From a candidate division LCP-89 bacterium (GTDB taxonomy: Bacteria; Electryoneota; B3-LCP), in contig JALGVT010000028.1 in assembly GCA_025774555.1 (NCBI GenBank), forward strand, positions 1 through 41,002: a stretch of DNA of 41,002 bases, in the 5' to 3' direction. A program made the position numbers and the translations under genes. How positions within the stretch are numbered: position 1 is the stretch's first letter; every line of letters starts with the position of its first letter. This document shows positions 24,693-32,793 of the stretch, piece by piece. Under the pieces are notes generated by a model. The model saw only the letters and a program-made list of their open reading frames with translations, was not told the DNA's origin and ran no database searches.

Positions 24693-25790
24693 ATGGAATC
24701 CAAACAGACTCTCAGAATATTAACAGCGCTGGCGATATTAGCCTTGCTCGCCTGGTTGATCTATCTACTGCGCGATCCTCTTGTTCCTGTTTTCACTGCG
24801 CTGTTCTTAGCTTATTTGCTTGACCCGCTTATAGACAAGATGGAAAAGGTCAAAGTAAACCGGTCGGCGGCAATAGCAATCTTAGCTATATTAGTCATTG
24901 GAATTGCAGGATCGGCTGGCGGATTCTTAGTCGTTCAGATTCAGCAGGAGCTGGTCGCGCTCTACAACGATCTGCCGGGATACATTGAGAAGGTACAGAC
25001 GCAAGTCGTTCCGGCAGTGGAGGATTTAACAGGTATAGAACTCCCGCATAGTATGGATGAAGCGGTCAACGAGATTCAGGCGCAGCTGCAAAACCTCGAT
25101 CCAGCCGTTTTAAAACCGGTTACGAATATAATAACGCAAGTATCCAGCAGCACACTGACAGTCATCTCCTGGTTGATCGGACTGTTGATCATCCCGGTTT
25201 TTCTCTTCTATTTCCTGCGCGACTGGGATCGCATTACCGAACGCATAGCAGGATTAGTCCCGGTAAGCAAGCGACAATATGTAATTGAGAAAGCTAAAAA
25301 GATTGATGAAATTCTGGGAGCGTTCATCCGCGGGCAGCTTACCATTGCAGTGATTCTGGGGATTCTGTACAGCATCGGGTTGGTGAGTGTCGGGATCGAT
25401 TTAGCTGTAGTAATCGGCATGGGCGCGGGCATAGCATTCATCGTTCCCTATCTCGGAACGATCTTAGGTATAGTCGCGGCTTCAGTGATGGCGCTTCTGG
25501 AATTCGGTCTGTCGTGGCAACTGGTGGCGGTGTGGGGAGTATTCGGTGTGGTGCAGTTGTTTGAGGGCTCTTTTTTGACGCCAAAGATCATGGGGGGTAA
25601 GGTCGGATTATCTCCGGTGGCGGTGATCTTTTCACTGCTCGTCGGGGCGGAATTGTTAGGATTGACGGGGATGCTGGTTGCTGTGCCGGTGGCGGCGGTG
25701 CTGAATGTGTTTATTGGGGAGGCGATTGAGAAGTACCGGGCTTCATCGTTGATGCAAGAGGGGGATGGAAAATTAAAAATGGAAGAATGA
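24693..25790 (+). CDS. AI-2E/PerM family membrane protein
   Basis: The protein is 365 aa from the ATG at 24693, supported by AGGAG at 24681-24685. A longer reading from 24636 would begin inside the MITE and is rejected. The inner-membrane protein has paired N-terminal helices (TALAILALLAWLIYLL, VFTALFLAYLLDPLIDKMEK), a soluble central segment (about 90-150), and clustered helices with the family motif IPYLG-like IVPYLGTILGI. The C-terminal GGKVGLSPVAVIFSLLVGAELLG is also typical. Members of this family have been linked to signal-molecule export, ion antiport or cell-wall functions, so the substrate is open. The upstream MITE may have replaced its promoter region. Confidence 0.9.
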   Translation: MESKQTLRILTALAILALLAWLIYLLRDPLVPVFTALFLAYLLDPLIDKMEKVKVNRSAAIAILAILVIGIAGSAGGFLVVQIQQELVALYNDLPGYIEKVQTQVVPAVEDLTGIELPHSMDEAVNEIQAQLQNLDPAVLKPVTNIITQVSSSTLTVISWLIGLLIIPVFLFYFLRDWDRITERIAGLVPVSKRQYVIEKAKKIDEILGAFIRGQLTIAVILGILYSIGLVSVGIDLAVVIGMGAGIAFIVPYLGTILGIVAASVMALLEFGLSWQLVAVWGVFGVVQLFEGSFLTPKIMGGKVGLSPVAVIFSLLVGAELLGLTGMLVAVPVAAVLNVFIGEAIEKYRASSLMQEGDGKLKMEE

Positions 25791-25820
25791 AGAATAGAAA
25801 TAAAAAAGAAAGAAGTAAAG

Positions 25821-25864
25821 AAGCCTGTCATCCCGGCTTGCCGGGGATCTGACAGGCTTTATTT
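25821..25864. terminator. Bidirectional terminator between convergent genes
   Basis: AAGCCTGTCA (25821-25830) pairs perfectly with TGACAGGCTT (25850-25859), with an inner CCCGGC/GCCGGG stem. It is followed by TTTATTT on the plus strand and preceded by an A-rich tract, which gives T-rich sequence on the minus strand. Confidence 0.8.
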
Positions 25865-25903
25865 ATGTGAATTTTTTCATCAACGGCATCTTGCCATACC
25901 CCG

Positions 25904-25935
25904 TGTAGGGGCGCACGGCACGCCTCGCCTCTACA
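25904..25935. repeat. GC-rich palindrome overlapping the end of the ferritin-like gene
   Basis: TGTAGGGGCG (25904-25913) pairs with CGCCTCTACA (25926-25935) with one G-T pair. The TAG stop of the ferritin-like gene lies inside the right arm. It resembles a dispersed intergenic palindrome that inserted at the gene's 3' end. Confidence 0.5.
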
Positions 25936-26194
25936 TTTCCTTCATGAAATTATTGTCTATCTCATCATGGATTATCTGCTGATGCTTGCGCTCTTCTGAA
26001 GCCAGGAATTCAAACATTTTACGCGCCGATTCATCTTTGAACGCTTTGGCATAGGTCAGGTAAAACTCTTCAGCGCCCTGTTCGCGTTTGAGTGCCAGTT
26101 GCAACGCTTCAACAGGGATTAAGGTCTTGTCAATGATGTATTGTCTCTTGGTGTTAATCTCAGAAATTCCTGATTGTTTCCAGCAGTTCCTCAT
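25931..26194 (-). CDS. Small ferritin-like/rubrerythrin-type protein
   Basis: The product is up to 87-95 aa; the start is uncertain (ATG at 26194 or 26218, both inside the upstream peroxiredoxin gene). The conserved part is a two-helix half-bundle, ALKREQGAEEFYLTYAKAF then ARKMFEFLASEERKHQQIIHDEID. It shows the E-x6-Y helix and the ExxH metal motif (EERKH). This corresponds to half of a rubrerythrin diiron domain and might dimerise to complete the site. It is the last gene after rubredoxin and a peroxiredoxin, fitting peroxide detoxification. A near-start rare codon closer to residue 20 of the longer reading cannot be excluded. Confidence 0.7.
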   Translation of the reverse strand: MRNCWKQSGISEINTKRQYIIDKTLIPVEALQLALKREQGAEEFYLTYAKAFKDESARKMFEFLASEERKHQQIIHDEIDNNFMKEM

Positions 26195-26606
26195 CTGATG
26201 GCATGCCGCGTTTAGCATAGCGGATGATACCGTCCCTATCGACGATGTAAACCGTCCGTTGAGTGCCCTTTTCGGGAATCTTTTCAGCTTTGTAAGCTAA
26301 GGTAATTTCCCTTTCTTCATCGACCAGCAGCGGGAAATTGAAATCGTTCTTGTCACTGAAATTCTGGTGGGATTTCAAGCTGCCGGAATTCACGCCGAAT
26401 ACTTCAGCGTTCAGCTCCTTAAAGGACATTATATCGTCCCGGAAAGCTGATAGTTGGCGCTTTCAACCAGAGGTATTGTCTTTGGGGTAGAAGGCTAACA
26501 CGAGGTTTTTCTTACCCAGGAGATCTTCGGATCGTATAGTCTGTCCGTTTGTACCTTCCAGAGAGAAACCGGGAACTTTCGATCCTATGGATAAGAGTTC
26601 AGGCAT
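26160..26606 (-). CDS. Peroxiredoxin (BCP-type) with predicted selenocysteine at the catalytic site
   Basis: Read through one in-frame TGA, this is a 148-aa thioredoxin-fold peroxidase of normal length for the bacterioferritin-comigratory-protein family. It starts at the ATG at 26606 with GAGGG upstream (MPELLSIGSKVPGFSLEG). The strand LVLAFYPKDNTSG is followed by TGA (26463-26465, residue 48) and then KRQLSAFRDD. In ordinary homologues the segment is FYPKDxTPGCTKQ...FRD, so the TGA replaces exactly the peroxidatic Cys. The downstream half (NAEVFGVNSGS, FPLLVDEER, TVYIVDRDGIIRY) is intact. Selenocysteine-containing peroxiredoxins are known. The usual BCP resolving Cys four residues on is Ser here. 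No sel genes are in the window. Confidence 0.85.
26424..26465 (-). promoter_or_regulatory. Candidate bacterial SECIS hairpin after the in-frame TGA
   Basis: On the minus strand, GGAC-GATATAAT-GTCC (26439 down to 26424) forms a small stem-loop whose apical loop starts with G about 28 nt after the TGA, within the range described for bacterial SECIS elements. The stem has only 4-5 bp. A competing 6-bp stem GAAAGC/GCTTTC lies closer to the TGA. The evidence is modest. Confidence 0.35.
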
Positions 26607-26621
26607 AACAACCCTCTTTAT

Positions 26622-26732
26622 CTACTTAACTTCCTCAAATTCCTCTTTCGCCGCGCCGCAAACCGGACACTTTTCAGGAGGTTTTTCGCCGCTGTGGATG
26701 TAACCGCAGATTTTACAACGGAATTTCTTCAT
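26622..26732 (-). CDS. Rubredoxin-type small iron protein
   Basis: This 36-aa protein is too short for most gene callers: [16 protein letters not shown] then [16 protein letters not shown]. Two CxxC knuckles (C6/C9 and C22/C25) form a rubredoxin-type Fe(Cys)4 site, as in the C-terminal domain of rubrerythrin or in stand-alone mini-rubredoxins. It probably passes electrons to the peroxiredoxin or the ferritin-like protein encoded next. The gaps are 15 bp to endonuclease IV upstream and 15 bp to the peroxiredoxin downstream. Together with the ferritin-like gene it resembles a split rubrerythrin. Confidence 0.85.
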   Translation of the reverse strand: MKKFRCKICGYIHSGEKPPEKCPVCGAAKEEFEEVK

Positions 26733-26747
26733 TTTTAAGGTTCTTAT

Positions 26748-27581
26748 TTATAATGATCGGAGTAATTCTAAGTTACGCTTGAAATCTTCCATTTCACCCG
26801 GCGTTTCCAGCAATCCCGGAAGCTTCGAAAAGCGGTCGTCGTTCATCAGCCATTTAAACAGATCGATGCCGATATGCCCTTCGCCGATATTCTCATGCCG
26901 GTCAACGCGGCTGCCGAGCGGTTTTTTAGAATCGTTCAGGTGAAATGCCTTCAGGTTTCCCAGACCGATCACATCAGCGAACCGTTTCCAGGTAGCGTCA
27001 TATCCCGTTTTATTTGCCAGATCATATCCCGCCGCGAACATATGGCAGGTATCAACGCAAACGCCAATGCGTTCCTTCGCCCGGACTTTTTCTCGCATCG
27101 CCGCTATCTGTTCAAATTGATAGCCCAGATTGGTGCCCTGACCGGCTGTGGTTTCCAGCAGCGTCATAACTTTGAAGCCGGGTGTGCGTTCATGCACTTC
27201 ATCGAGGCTCTCGGCGATTTTGGCGATACCCCATTCCTCGCCTTTGTTCAGGTGGCTGCCGGGATGAGTAACGACATAAGGGGCGTCCAGCGCTTCGGCG
27301 CGTTGCAGTTCATCAATGAAAGCATCAATGGACATCTTTAACTTCACAGGATCGGTGGCGCAGAGGTTTATCAGGTAGGAATCGTGGATGACGACCGGCG
27401 ATATTCTGGACTCTTTCAGATTGGATTTAAATCCCTTGATATTCTCTTCGGTGAATGGTTTTGCCTTCCACTGCGTCTGGTTCTTGGAGAATATCTGAAT
27501 GGCATCACAGCCGATTTCCTGTCCCCTCGCCGGCGCATTCTGTACTCCGCCGGCGATAGAAACGTGTGCTCCGAGGATCAT
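26748..27581 (-). CDS. nfo: Endonuclease IV (AP endonuclease)
   Basis: This 277-aa zinc enzyme cleaves DNA at abasic sites and damaged 3' ends. It has the family sequence throughout: MILGAHVSIAGGV, QIFSKNQTQW, VTHPGSH, LLETTAGQGTNLG, CVDTCHMFAAGYD, FHLNDSKKPLGS and RHENIGEGHIG, containing the usual His, Asp and Glu zinc ligands. The length is normal. It begins 1 bp after the stop of nuoI, so translation is probably coupled to a complex I subunit. It is followed closely by rubredoxin and peroxiredoxin genes, an arrangement that places repair of oxidative damage in the respiratory operon. Confidence 0.97.
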   Translation of the reverse strand: MILGAHVSIAGGVQNAPARGQEIGCDAIQIFSKNQTQWKAKPFTEENIKGFKSNLKESRISPVVIHDSYLINLCATDPVKLKMSIDAFIDELQRAEALDAPYVVTHPGSHLNKGEEWGIAKIAESLDEVHERTPGFKVMTLLETTAGQGTNLGYQFEQIAAMREKVRAKERIGVCVDTCHMFAAGYDLANKTGYDATWKRFADVIGLGNLKAFHLNDSKKPLGSRVDRHENIGEGHIGIDLFKWLMNDDRFSKLPGLLETPGEMEDFKRNLELLRSL

Positions 27582-27582
27582 A

Positions 27583-28179
27583 CTACTTCAACCACCATTG
27601 CGCAGGATCATCTTCCGGCGGAGCACCCGGACCGGTGATGTTCGCCATCAGCATTTCTTTGTTATAGACCATCTTGGTGCGATCCCAGCCGGCAATTTCA
27701 ACGTCTTGAGTATCCATGCGGATGGCGTCGCAGGGACAGACTTCCACACAGTAACCGCAGAAGCAGCAGCGCAGGATGTCAATTTCATAGCTCGCGGGAT
27801 GCTTTTCAACGGTCGGATCGGGATGTTCTTCGGGAACAATATAGATGCAGTTCGTCGGGCATACGGTTTCACAGAGCATACAGGCGGTGCATCTTTCTGT
27901 GCCGTCGTCCTTCTTCATCAAACGATGACGACCGCGGTAGCGGCGGTGAATAGGTCTGCGCTCTTCAGGGTATTGGTAAGTGACCGCGCCACGCTTGTCC
28001 TTCATCATGCCGAATACATGTGCGGTATGAACGATCATGTTACGCACGAAATGACCTGTTGTCAGTAAGAGCCCGCGGATGACTTCCGGGTAGTAGATCT
28101 TTTCCCACAAACCCATATCGACTTTCTGCACCGAGGTCTTGTAGCTGACAGGTAAATTATGGTAGTCAATCTTTGCCAT
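27583..28179 (-). CDS. nuoI: NADH-quinone oxidoreductase subunit I
   Basis: This 198-aa peripheral-arm subunit of complex I carries clusters N6a and N6b. Two ferredoxin-type motifs are clear: CTACMLCETVCP and CCFCGYCVEVCPCDAI. The N-terminus contains the amphipathic membrane-contact segment (GLLLTTGHFVRNMI). It relays electrons from NuoG towards the quinone site. In the operon it is separated from nuoH by an SGNH hydrolase gene and is followed directly by nfo instead of nuoJ. Confidence 0.96.
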   Translation of the reverse strand: MAKIDYHNLPVSYKTSVQKVDMGLWEKIYYPEVIRGLLLTTGHFVRNMIVHTAHVFGMMKDKRGAVTYQYPEERRPIHRRYRGRHRLMKKDDGTERCTACMLCETVCPTNCIYIVPEEHPDPTVEKHPASYEIDILRCCFCGYCVEVCPCDAIRMDTQDVEIAGWDRTKMVYNKEMLMANITGPGAPPEDDPAQWWLK

Positions 28180-28217
28180 GTCTGTATTTCCGTTATCTTG
28201 GGTCGATTAATATGGAT

Positions 28218-29357
28218 CTATTCTATGCCGATGCTATTATCAGTTTCGTCCAGGTGTTTCAGTATTATTTCAGCAGCTAAACGGTTTCCCTCAGCATTCC
28301 AGTGCGAATTGTCCGGCAGGAAAAGCGCTTCACCGTTCTCTAAATAGTCAGAATAGAATAGAGGGAAAAGATCAATTGCCTTTATATCCAGCTCTTCACA
28401 CCAGGCGAGGACCTTTTTTATCTCCTGCGGTGTTTCATCCCGCGTCTCGGTCCACTGCCGGCTGCTGGGCGTGGTGATCAGGGTCAGGTTCGTTCCCTGC
28501 CGCCGGCACTCATCTCGCACTGCCTTTAAGATGTGAAATGTCAGATCGCTGATTTCCAACGAGTCTGAATTGATCAATAAATAATCGACGGTGGTATCTT
28601 CTGCGACTTCATTCAGCTCCGGATCAGTCCTCTTTGAGCGGCTTTTCGGCTGGTTTTTATAATCGATCCTGGCGATAATCCGGTCTGTCAGCTGTCCTAT
28701 TGCCAGCCGATCGTTGAACCAGGTGGTAACCGGATTCGGTTCAGGCGTTGTCGGAACCGGGACGTTCCCTGCCTTCAGAGTCCCATTATCATCTAAGTAG
28801 AAATGCGGTTTCGGGGTCCTGTGCCCGAAATCGCTGTCGTTATAGACCAGATCGTTGGCGCAGAAGAACAGCAGCACGTCATCAGGCTGGATGCGCTGCC
28901 CGAATTTTTGAAGCGCTAACAGCTCTTGATCGGTGCTGTACCCGAAAATGCCGAAATTATAGCAGACCAGGGTACTGTCCAGTCGTTCGATTACTTCGGA
29001 CGCCCGCTCATTTTTCTCGATGCCGGTTCCCATGACGAAGGAATCACCGAGAAACATCAACCTGCGTTTGTGCTGGATTTGACTGACCGGCAGCGGCGGA
29101 TCGTCCCTGAAGCCCCACTCGTTCGTCTGACAGGAAACGGTCATGCGGCTTTCCCGCAACCAGCCGTCGTAGTTCGGTTTTCCCACCCAGCCTAATGTAT
29201 CATCATAGGTCATCATCGATTCGGACTGAGGCAGCGGCTGGTATCCGCGCCACGCAATCCGCAAAATGACTTCCGCAACTATCAGGCAGATGAAGATCAT
29301 AACGACAAAGATCAGTAGATTGGCGCCCCATCCAGATTTACTCTTATTAGCGTCCAT
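28218..29357 (-). CDS. Membrane-anchored SGNH/GDSL hydrolase-like protein
   Basis: This 379-aa protein has one N-terminal transmembrane helix (about 13-33) and an extracytoplasmic SGNH fold. Block I is FLGDSFVMG (Ser106), block III FFCANDLVYN (Asn-Asp), and block V LPDNSHWNAEGNRLAAEII supplies the Asp-x2-His pair. Such proteins act as esterases or O-acetyl transferases/esterases on polysaccharides (AlgX/AlgJ relatives). Its start codon overlaps the stop of nuoH (TAATG), so it is embedded in the complex I operon without an obvious role there. The substrate is unknown. Confidence 0.8.
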   Translation of the reverse strand: MDANKSKSGWGANLLIFVVMIFICLIVAEVILRIAWRGYQPLPQSESMMTYDDTLGWVGKPNYDGWLRESRMTVSCQTNEWGFRDDPPLPVSQIQHKRRLMFLGDSFVMGTGIEKNERASEVIERLDSTLVCYNFGIFGYSTDQELLALQKFGQRIQPDDVLLFFCANDLVYNDSDFGHRTPKPHFYLDDNGTLKAGNVPVPTTPEPNPVTTWFNDRLAIGQLTDRIIARIDYKNQPKSRSKRTDPELNEVAEDTTVDYLLINSDSLEISDLTFHILKAVRDECRRQGTNLTLITTPSSRQWTETRDETPQEIKKVLAWCEELDIKAIDLFPLFYSDYLENGEALFLPDNSHWNAEGNRLAAEIILKHLDETDNSIGIE

Positions 29358-30439
29358 TAGCCTTTAATCAACAAGAGAATTCCGCCAGTAATCAGAATGT
29401 TGAGTACTGCCAGCGGAAGAATGCCCGTCCAGCAGAGGCGCATCAGTTGATCGTACCGGAAGCGCGGCAGCGTCCAGCGGATCAGCACCTGCAGCCAGCA
29501 GAAAAAGGCGATTTTTATAAAGAACGATCCCAGTTGCAGCAGAACTACAACCAGATGCGGCAGGTTCCACGATCCTCCCCAGGGGAAGACAAAGCCATCT
29601 GCATACAGGTAAGGAACCTGATAACCGCCGAAGAACAGCGTTGAAAACAGCGCCGACATAACGATGATTTCGATGAATTCGGCGAAGTAGAACAAACCGA
29701 ATCGCAGTCCTGAGTATTCGGTATAGTAGCCGATGATTTCCGATTCGCCTTCCGGCAGGTCGAAGGGAACGCGCTTGGTTTCGGCAATGACCGCCGGGAA
29801 GAAGAGCAGGAATCCCAACGGTTGATAGAAGATACCCCATGCAGGCAAAAACCCGAAGATCAGTTCGCCCTGCTGTTTGACCATCAGATCTAATTGCAGG
29901 GTACCGAAGACCATAATCAAACCGACCAGCGACAAGCCGACGCAGACTTCGTAGCTGATCATCTGAGCGGCGGCGCGTAAACCTCCCAGCAGTGAATACT
30001 TGTTATTCGATGACCAACCCGCCAGGACGGTGCCGTAGATCGTTAATCCGCCGAAAGCCAGAATAAACAGGTAGCCGATGTTCAACCTGGCAACCTGCAG
30101 AGGGATTTCCAGCGTTCCAATGCGCAGCACGTCACCGAAGGGCACCACGGCGAAGATAACGACCGCCGGAAAGAAAGCCACGATGGGCGCTAAGGTGTGC
30201 AGGAACTTATCGCCTTTAGGAGGGACGAAGTCTTCCTTGAAGAACATCTTGATGCCGTCCGCCATGGGCTGGAACAGACCGATGATGCGCAGACCGAAGA
30301 CATCGGCGCGGTTGGCGCCCAGACGGTCCTGCATAACGGCGGATTGCTTGCGCTCCACCCAGGTCATAATGGCGGCTAAGGTTACCAGGGTTAACAGCAC
30401 ACCCCAGATTTTGGCTAAGATTATTGCGGTTTCTAGCAT
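29357..30439 (-). CDS. nuoH: NADH-quinone oxidoreductase subunit H
   Basis: This 360-aa membrane subunit of complex I, with 8-9 helices, helps form the quinone chamber. Conserved stretches include TWVERKQSAVMQDRLGANRA, LQPMADGIKMFFKED-like FQPMADGIKMFFKED, GWSSNNKYSLLGGLRAAAQMISYE, and FDLPEGESEIIGYYTEYSG with the loop Glu residues. The C-terminus RWTLPRFRYDQLMRLCW is typical. It lies between the restriction-modification pair upstream and the SGNH hydrolase downstream. The 52-bp upstream gap contains a minus-strand TATAAT that might serve as an internal promoter. Confidence 0.97.
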   Translation of the reverse strand: MLETAIILAKIWGVLLTLVTLAAIMTWVERKQSAVMQDRLGANRADVFGLRIIGLFQPMADGIKMFFKEDFVPPKGDKFLHTLAPIVAFFPAVVIFAVVPFGDVLRIGTLEIPLQVARLNIGYLFILAFGGLTIYGTVLAGWSSNNKYSLLGGLRAAAQMISYEVCVGLSLVGLIMVFGTLQLDLMVKQQGELIFGFLPAWGIFYQPLGFLLFFPAVIAETKRVPFDLPEGESEIIGYYTEYSGLRFGLFYFAEFIEIIVMSALFSTLFFGGYQVPYLYADGFVFPWGGSWNLPHLVVVLLQLGSFFIKIAFFCWLQVLIRWTLPRFRYDQLMRLCWTGILPLAVLNILITGGILLLIKG

Positions 30440-30491
30440 GGATTAACTCTTTGTAAGCTCAATCTATATTATATGGGAGCTTTTTGTACTT

Positions 30492-31901
30492 TCATTCCCT
30501 TGATTCTGTTTTATCAGAAACAAAATAATTCTTAAAATCCCTTAAAAATATTTTACGCCAGTGGGTTCCGACCAAGTCCACGGGAGCAACTCGAACGTCA
30601 ACTCTTATTAATAACTCTCTGTCTCTCACTTTGGGATCAGAATAATATACGCCCTTTTTCAATCCGATTTTTTTGAATAACTTCTTGAACTTTGGTATTA
30701 ATTCAGGATGCCTGTTGGTTAAACTTATACCGAGTCTTAGTAGTGATGCTACTTTTCGCCCATCAACAGTTTTGTAAATTCCATCGCTCAGTGAGATCCT
30801 ACTCTTTAAATCGCAATAACCGCGCAAGAAGGCAGTAACGAGCTTTTGTTCACGCGTAGAAAATAACTCTTCAGGTATAAACGGTGTAGTGTTGTTCTTA
30901 TCATCTACATTGATATTGTGCGACTTCAAGAACTTGAATAATTGTGAGGATGGGTTACTCTTGATTTTTATTAGAAAATGATAGTCTCTGACATGTTCTG
31001 TACTTAGCTCTGCCATAGGATCAACAAAGGATAGTAGTTCTGAAACTTTTTCGGAGATAACCTCAACGTCTTTATTGTGGGCTACTTCTTGTGATATCTT
31101 ATAACTGGTTATATCGGGGTAATAATAGAATCCCTCAAATTCATTACCTTGGTTCGCTATACTTCTAAACAATCTTATTTCAATCTGCCCTTTTGTAAAA
31201 TCAATTGCGCTATTTGCGCTCAATAGCCCTAATAAGTACATTATCTCAGTGCTAACAGATTGCTTTTTTGCCTCCTCTATTAAGGTGGATTTTCTTTCTA
31301 TATTTGCCTTTAGCTCCTTTAGAAAAGCATCTGTCTCTTTTTTTCGTTTATTTGCTTCGTCTAGTAATCTTTGGTAATCATCAAGAATTTCAGAATGGTC
31401 AAGTACATTGAACAAGCATTTATCATTCCAAATTCGCCAGAAATACTCAATTATCGATTCAAATAGTTTGTCCTTTATACCTGATAAGCAAATATTACAT
31501 TCTATGTTATTGCGGATACCACCCAAGGTAAAGTTTGATGATCCTATGATTGCAGAATACTTCTCTTTGTCATGGAAAACATACAGTTTCGAGTGAAAAC
31601 TGACTTGTCGCGCTCCTCTGGGTGGCTTTGTCTTAGTTTGAAAGATTTTACACTCTGAATCCCCTGGGATAGTAGCGAATTCTTCTATGAGTTTCTTGTC
31701 AGTTATTAAGCGATCTATGTCAAATATCGTTCGCAATTTTCCATTATCTCTTAAAAATGTGTTGAAGGAGTGTTGAAGCCGCTGGAAAGCATGATAATTA
31801 GCATATGAAACAGCAAACAAAGCTGTATCAGCCCATGAGAGAGCTAATTTAATTTCGTTCTCAAAATCCTCATCTTCAGTTGTAATGATTCTGGTTGTCA
31901 T
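30492..31901 (-). CDS. PLD-superfamily restriction endonuclease with LAGLIDADG-like C-terminus (predicted)
   Basis: The 469-aa N-terminal domain (about 1-165) is a phospholipase D-type nuclease: SFHSKLYVF (H103, K105) and IIGSSNFTLGGI (S121, N123), as in BfiI/NgoFVII-type enzymes. A charged helix (about 172-215) leads to two LAGLIDADG-like repeats, MYLLGLLSANSAI (221-233) and AFLRGYCDLKSRIS (357-370). The second is followed by SLTNRHPELIPKFKKLFKKIGL, typical of that fold. The acidic catalytic positions of both repeats are Asn and Lys, so this half probably reads DNA while the PLD half cuts. The gene overlaps the upstream methyltransferase by 4 bp (ATGA). Base composition is visibly richer in A+T than the nuo genes, suggesting recent acquisition. 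Confidence 0.65.
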   Translation of the reverse strand: MTTRIITTEDEDFENEIKLALSWADTALFAVSYANYHAFQRLQHSFNTFLRDNGKLRTIFDIDRLITDKKLIEEFATIPGDSECKIFQTKTKPPRGARQVSFHSKLYVFHDKEKYSAIIGSSNFTLGGIRNNIECNICLSGIKDKLFESIIEYFWRIWNDKCLFNVLDHSEILDDYQRLLDEANKRKKETDAFLKELKANIERKSTLIEEAKKQSVSTEIMYLLGLLSANSAIDFTKGQIEIRLFRSIANQGNEFEGFYYYPDITSYKISQEVAHNKDVEVISEKVSELLSFVDPMAELSTEHVRDYHFLIKIKSNPSSQLFKFLKSHNINVDDKNNTTPFIPEELFSTREQKLVTAFLRGYCDLKSRISLSDGIYKTVDGRKVASLLRLGISLTNRHPELIPKFKKLFKKIGLKKGVYYSDPKVRDRELLIRVDVRVAPVDLVGTHWRKIFLRDFKNYFVSDKTESRE

Positions 31902-32788
31902 TTTCGATCCCCAAGCTTCTGGAATATCAAGATATATTCATGCACTTTATTAACTCTGAAAACATACGGATAACCTAATGGTCTTAAGTTGTTATACTCT
32001 TGCCTTCTATCCCAAATTATCAAATCGTCTAATTCGAATCCAATATTCTTCATGAAATCAATTACATCAATATGAAAAGGATAAAACTTGTTTTTCTTTC
32101 TTAAATCCATCAAAATTACACAACAGTAACCGCCAAGACGTGTTCCCTGATAAACAAGCTGAAATACATTTGATATTGAGTTAAGAAACTCCTTATATGA
32201 TTTAATATTCCCTAAGTCTTTATCAGAAGAACTATAATTCTTCGCTGTTTTATAGTCCGCTGTTCGTCTCCTATTCAGTATATCCCAATATGGTGGAGAA
32301 GTAATAGTTAATTGGACTGTTTCTGCATCAACATAATCCAAAAGATTGTTGGAATCATCATGGACAATTTTAGGCGTGTATCCAACATCCTCAAAAAGAG
32401 AAAGTTCGTTAATTCTTTTTTGGTATACATCGATAAACTCTTTTGAGAGTTCTATGCCAATACTATCCCTTTTAAGTGACTTTGCAGCAAGCAAGGTGGC
32501 ACCGGTTCCTACAAATGGATCTAATATTAAGTCCTTTTTATTACTATATATAGATATTAATCTGGATGGTAACATCTCTGGAAATATTGCAGGATGTTTT
32601 AAGGCAACTTCACCGTTTGTTTTTCTGATGTCTGACCAAATGGAGATTGAATTCTGGAGCCAAGTTTTTCCGTCTAATTCGACGCGTCGCTTAGGATTCC
32701 TAATCTTTTTTCGTGGTTTTTCATGCTCTGCGTGATCAGAATCGCTCATAAAATCCAGTCCTTCTACAATTTCTATTTTCTGGCCCAT
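31898..32788 (-). CDS. DNA methyltransferase of a restriction-modification system (SPPY type)
   Basis: This 296-aa SAM-dependent amino-methyltransferase is probably N4-cytosine or N6-adenine specific. A HPAIFPEMLPSRLI segment (65-79) precedes motif I, LDPFVGTGATLLAA (89-102), and IGIELSKEFI. Catalytic motif IV is TSPPYWD (163-169). Residues 170-225 are variable and may form the target-recognition part. It overlaps the PLD-type nuclease by 4 bp and starts 5 bp after a small membrane-protein gene, so the pair is fused into the nuo transcript. Codon use and A+T richness differ from flanking genes. The target site cannot be predicted. Confidence 0.88.
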   Translation of the reverse strand: MGQKIEIVEGLDFMSDSDHAEHEKPRKKIRNPKRRVELDGKTWLQNSISIWSDIRKTNGEVALKHPAIFPEMLPSRLISIYSNKKDLILDPFVGTGATLLAAKSLKRDSIGIELSKEFIDVYQKRINELSLFEDVGYTPKIVHDDSNNLLDYVDAETVQLTITSPPYWDILNRRRTADYKTAKNYSSSDKDLGNIKSYKEFLNSISNVFQLVYQGTRLGGYCCVILMDLRKKNKFYPFHIDVIDFMKNIGFELDDLIIWDRRQEYNNLRPLGYPYVFRVNKVHEYILIFQKLGDRK

Positions 32789-32793
32789 AGTAT

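Noticed and set aside
26160-26429. Stand-alone 89-aa redoxin starting at the internal ATG at 26429
   Set aside because: It lacks the first strands and active site of the fold. The missing part is perfectly readable upstream through one TGA at the catalytic Cys position, so the internal start is an artefact of stopping at TGA.
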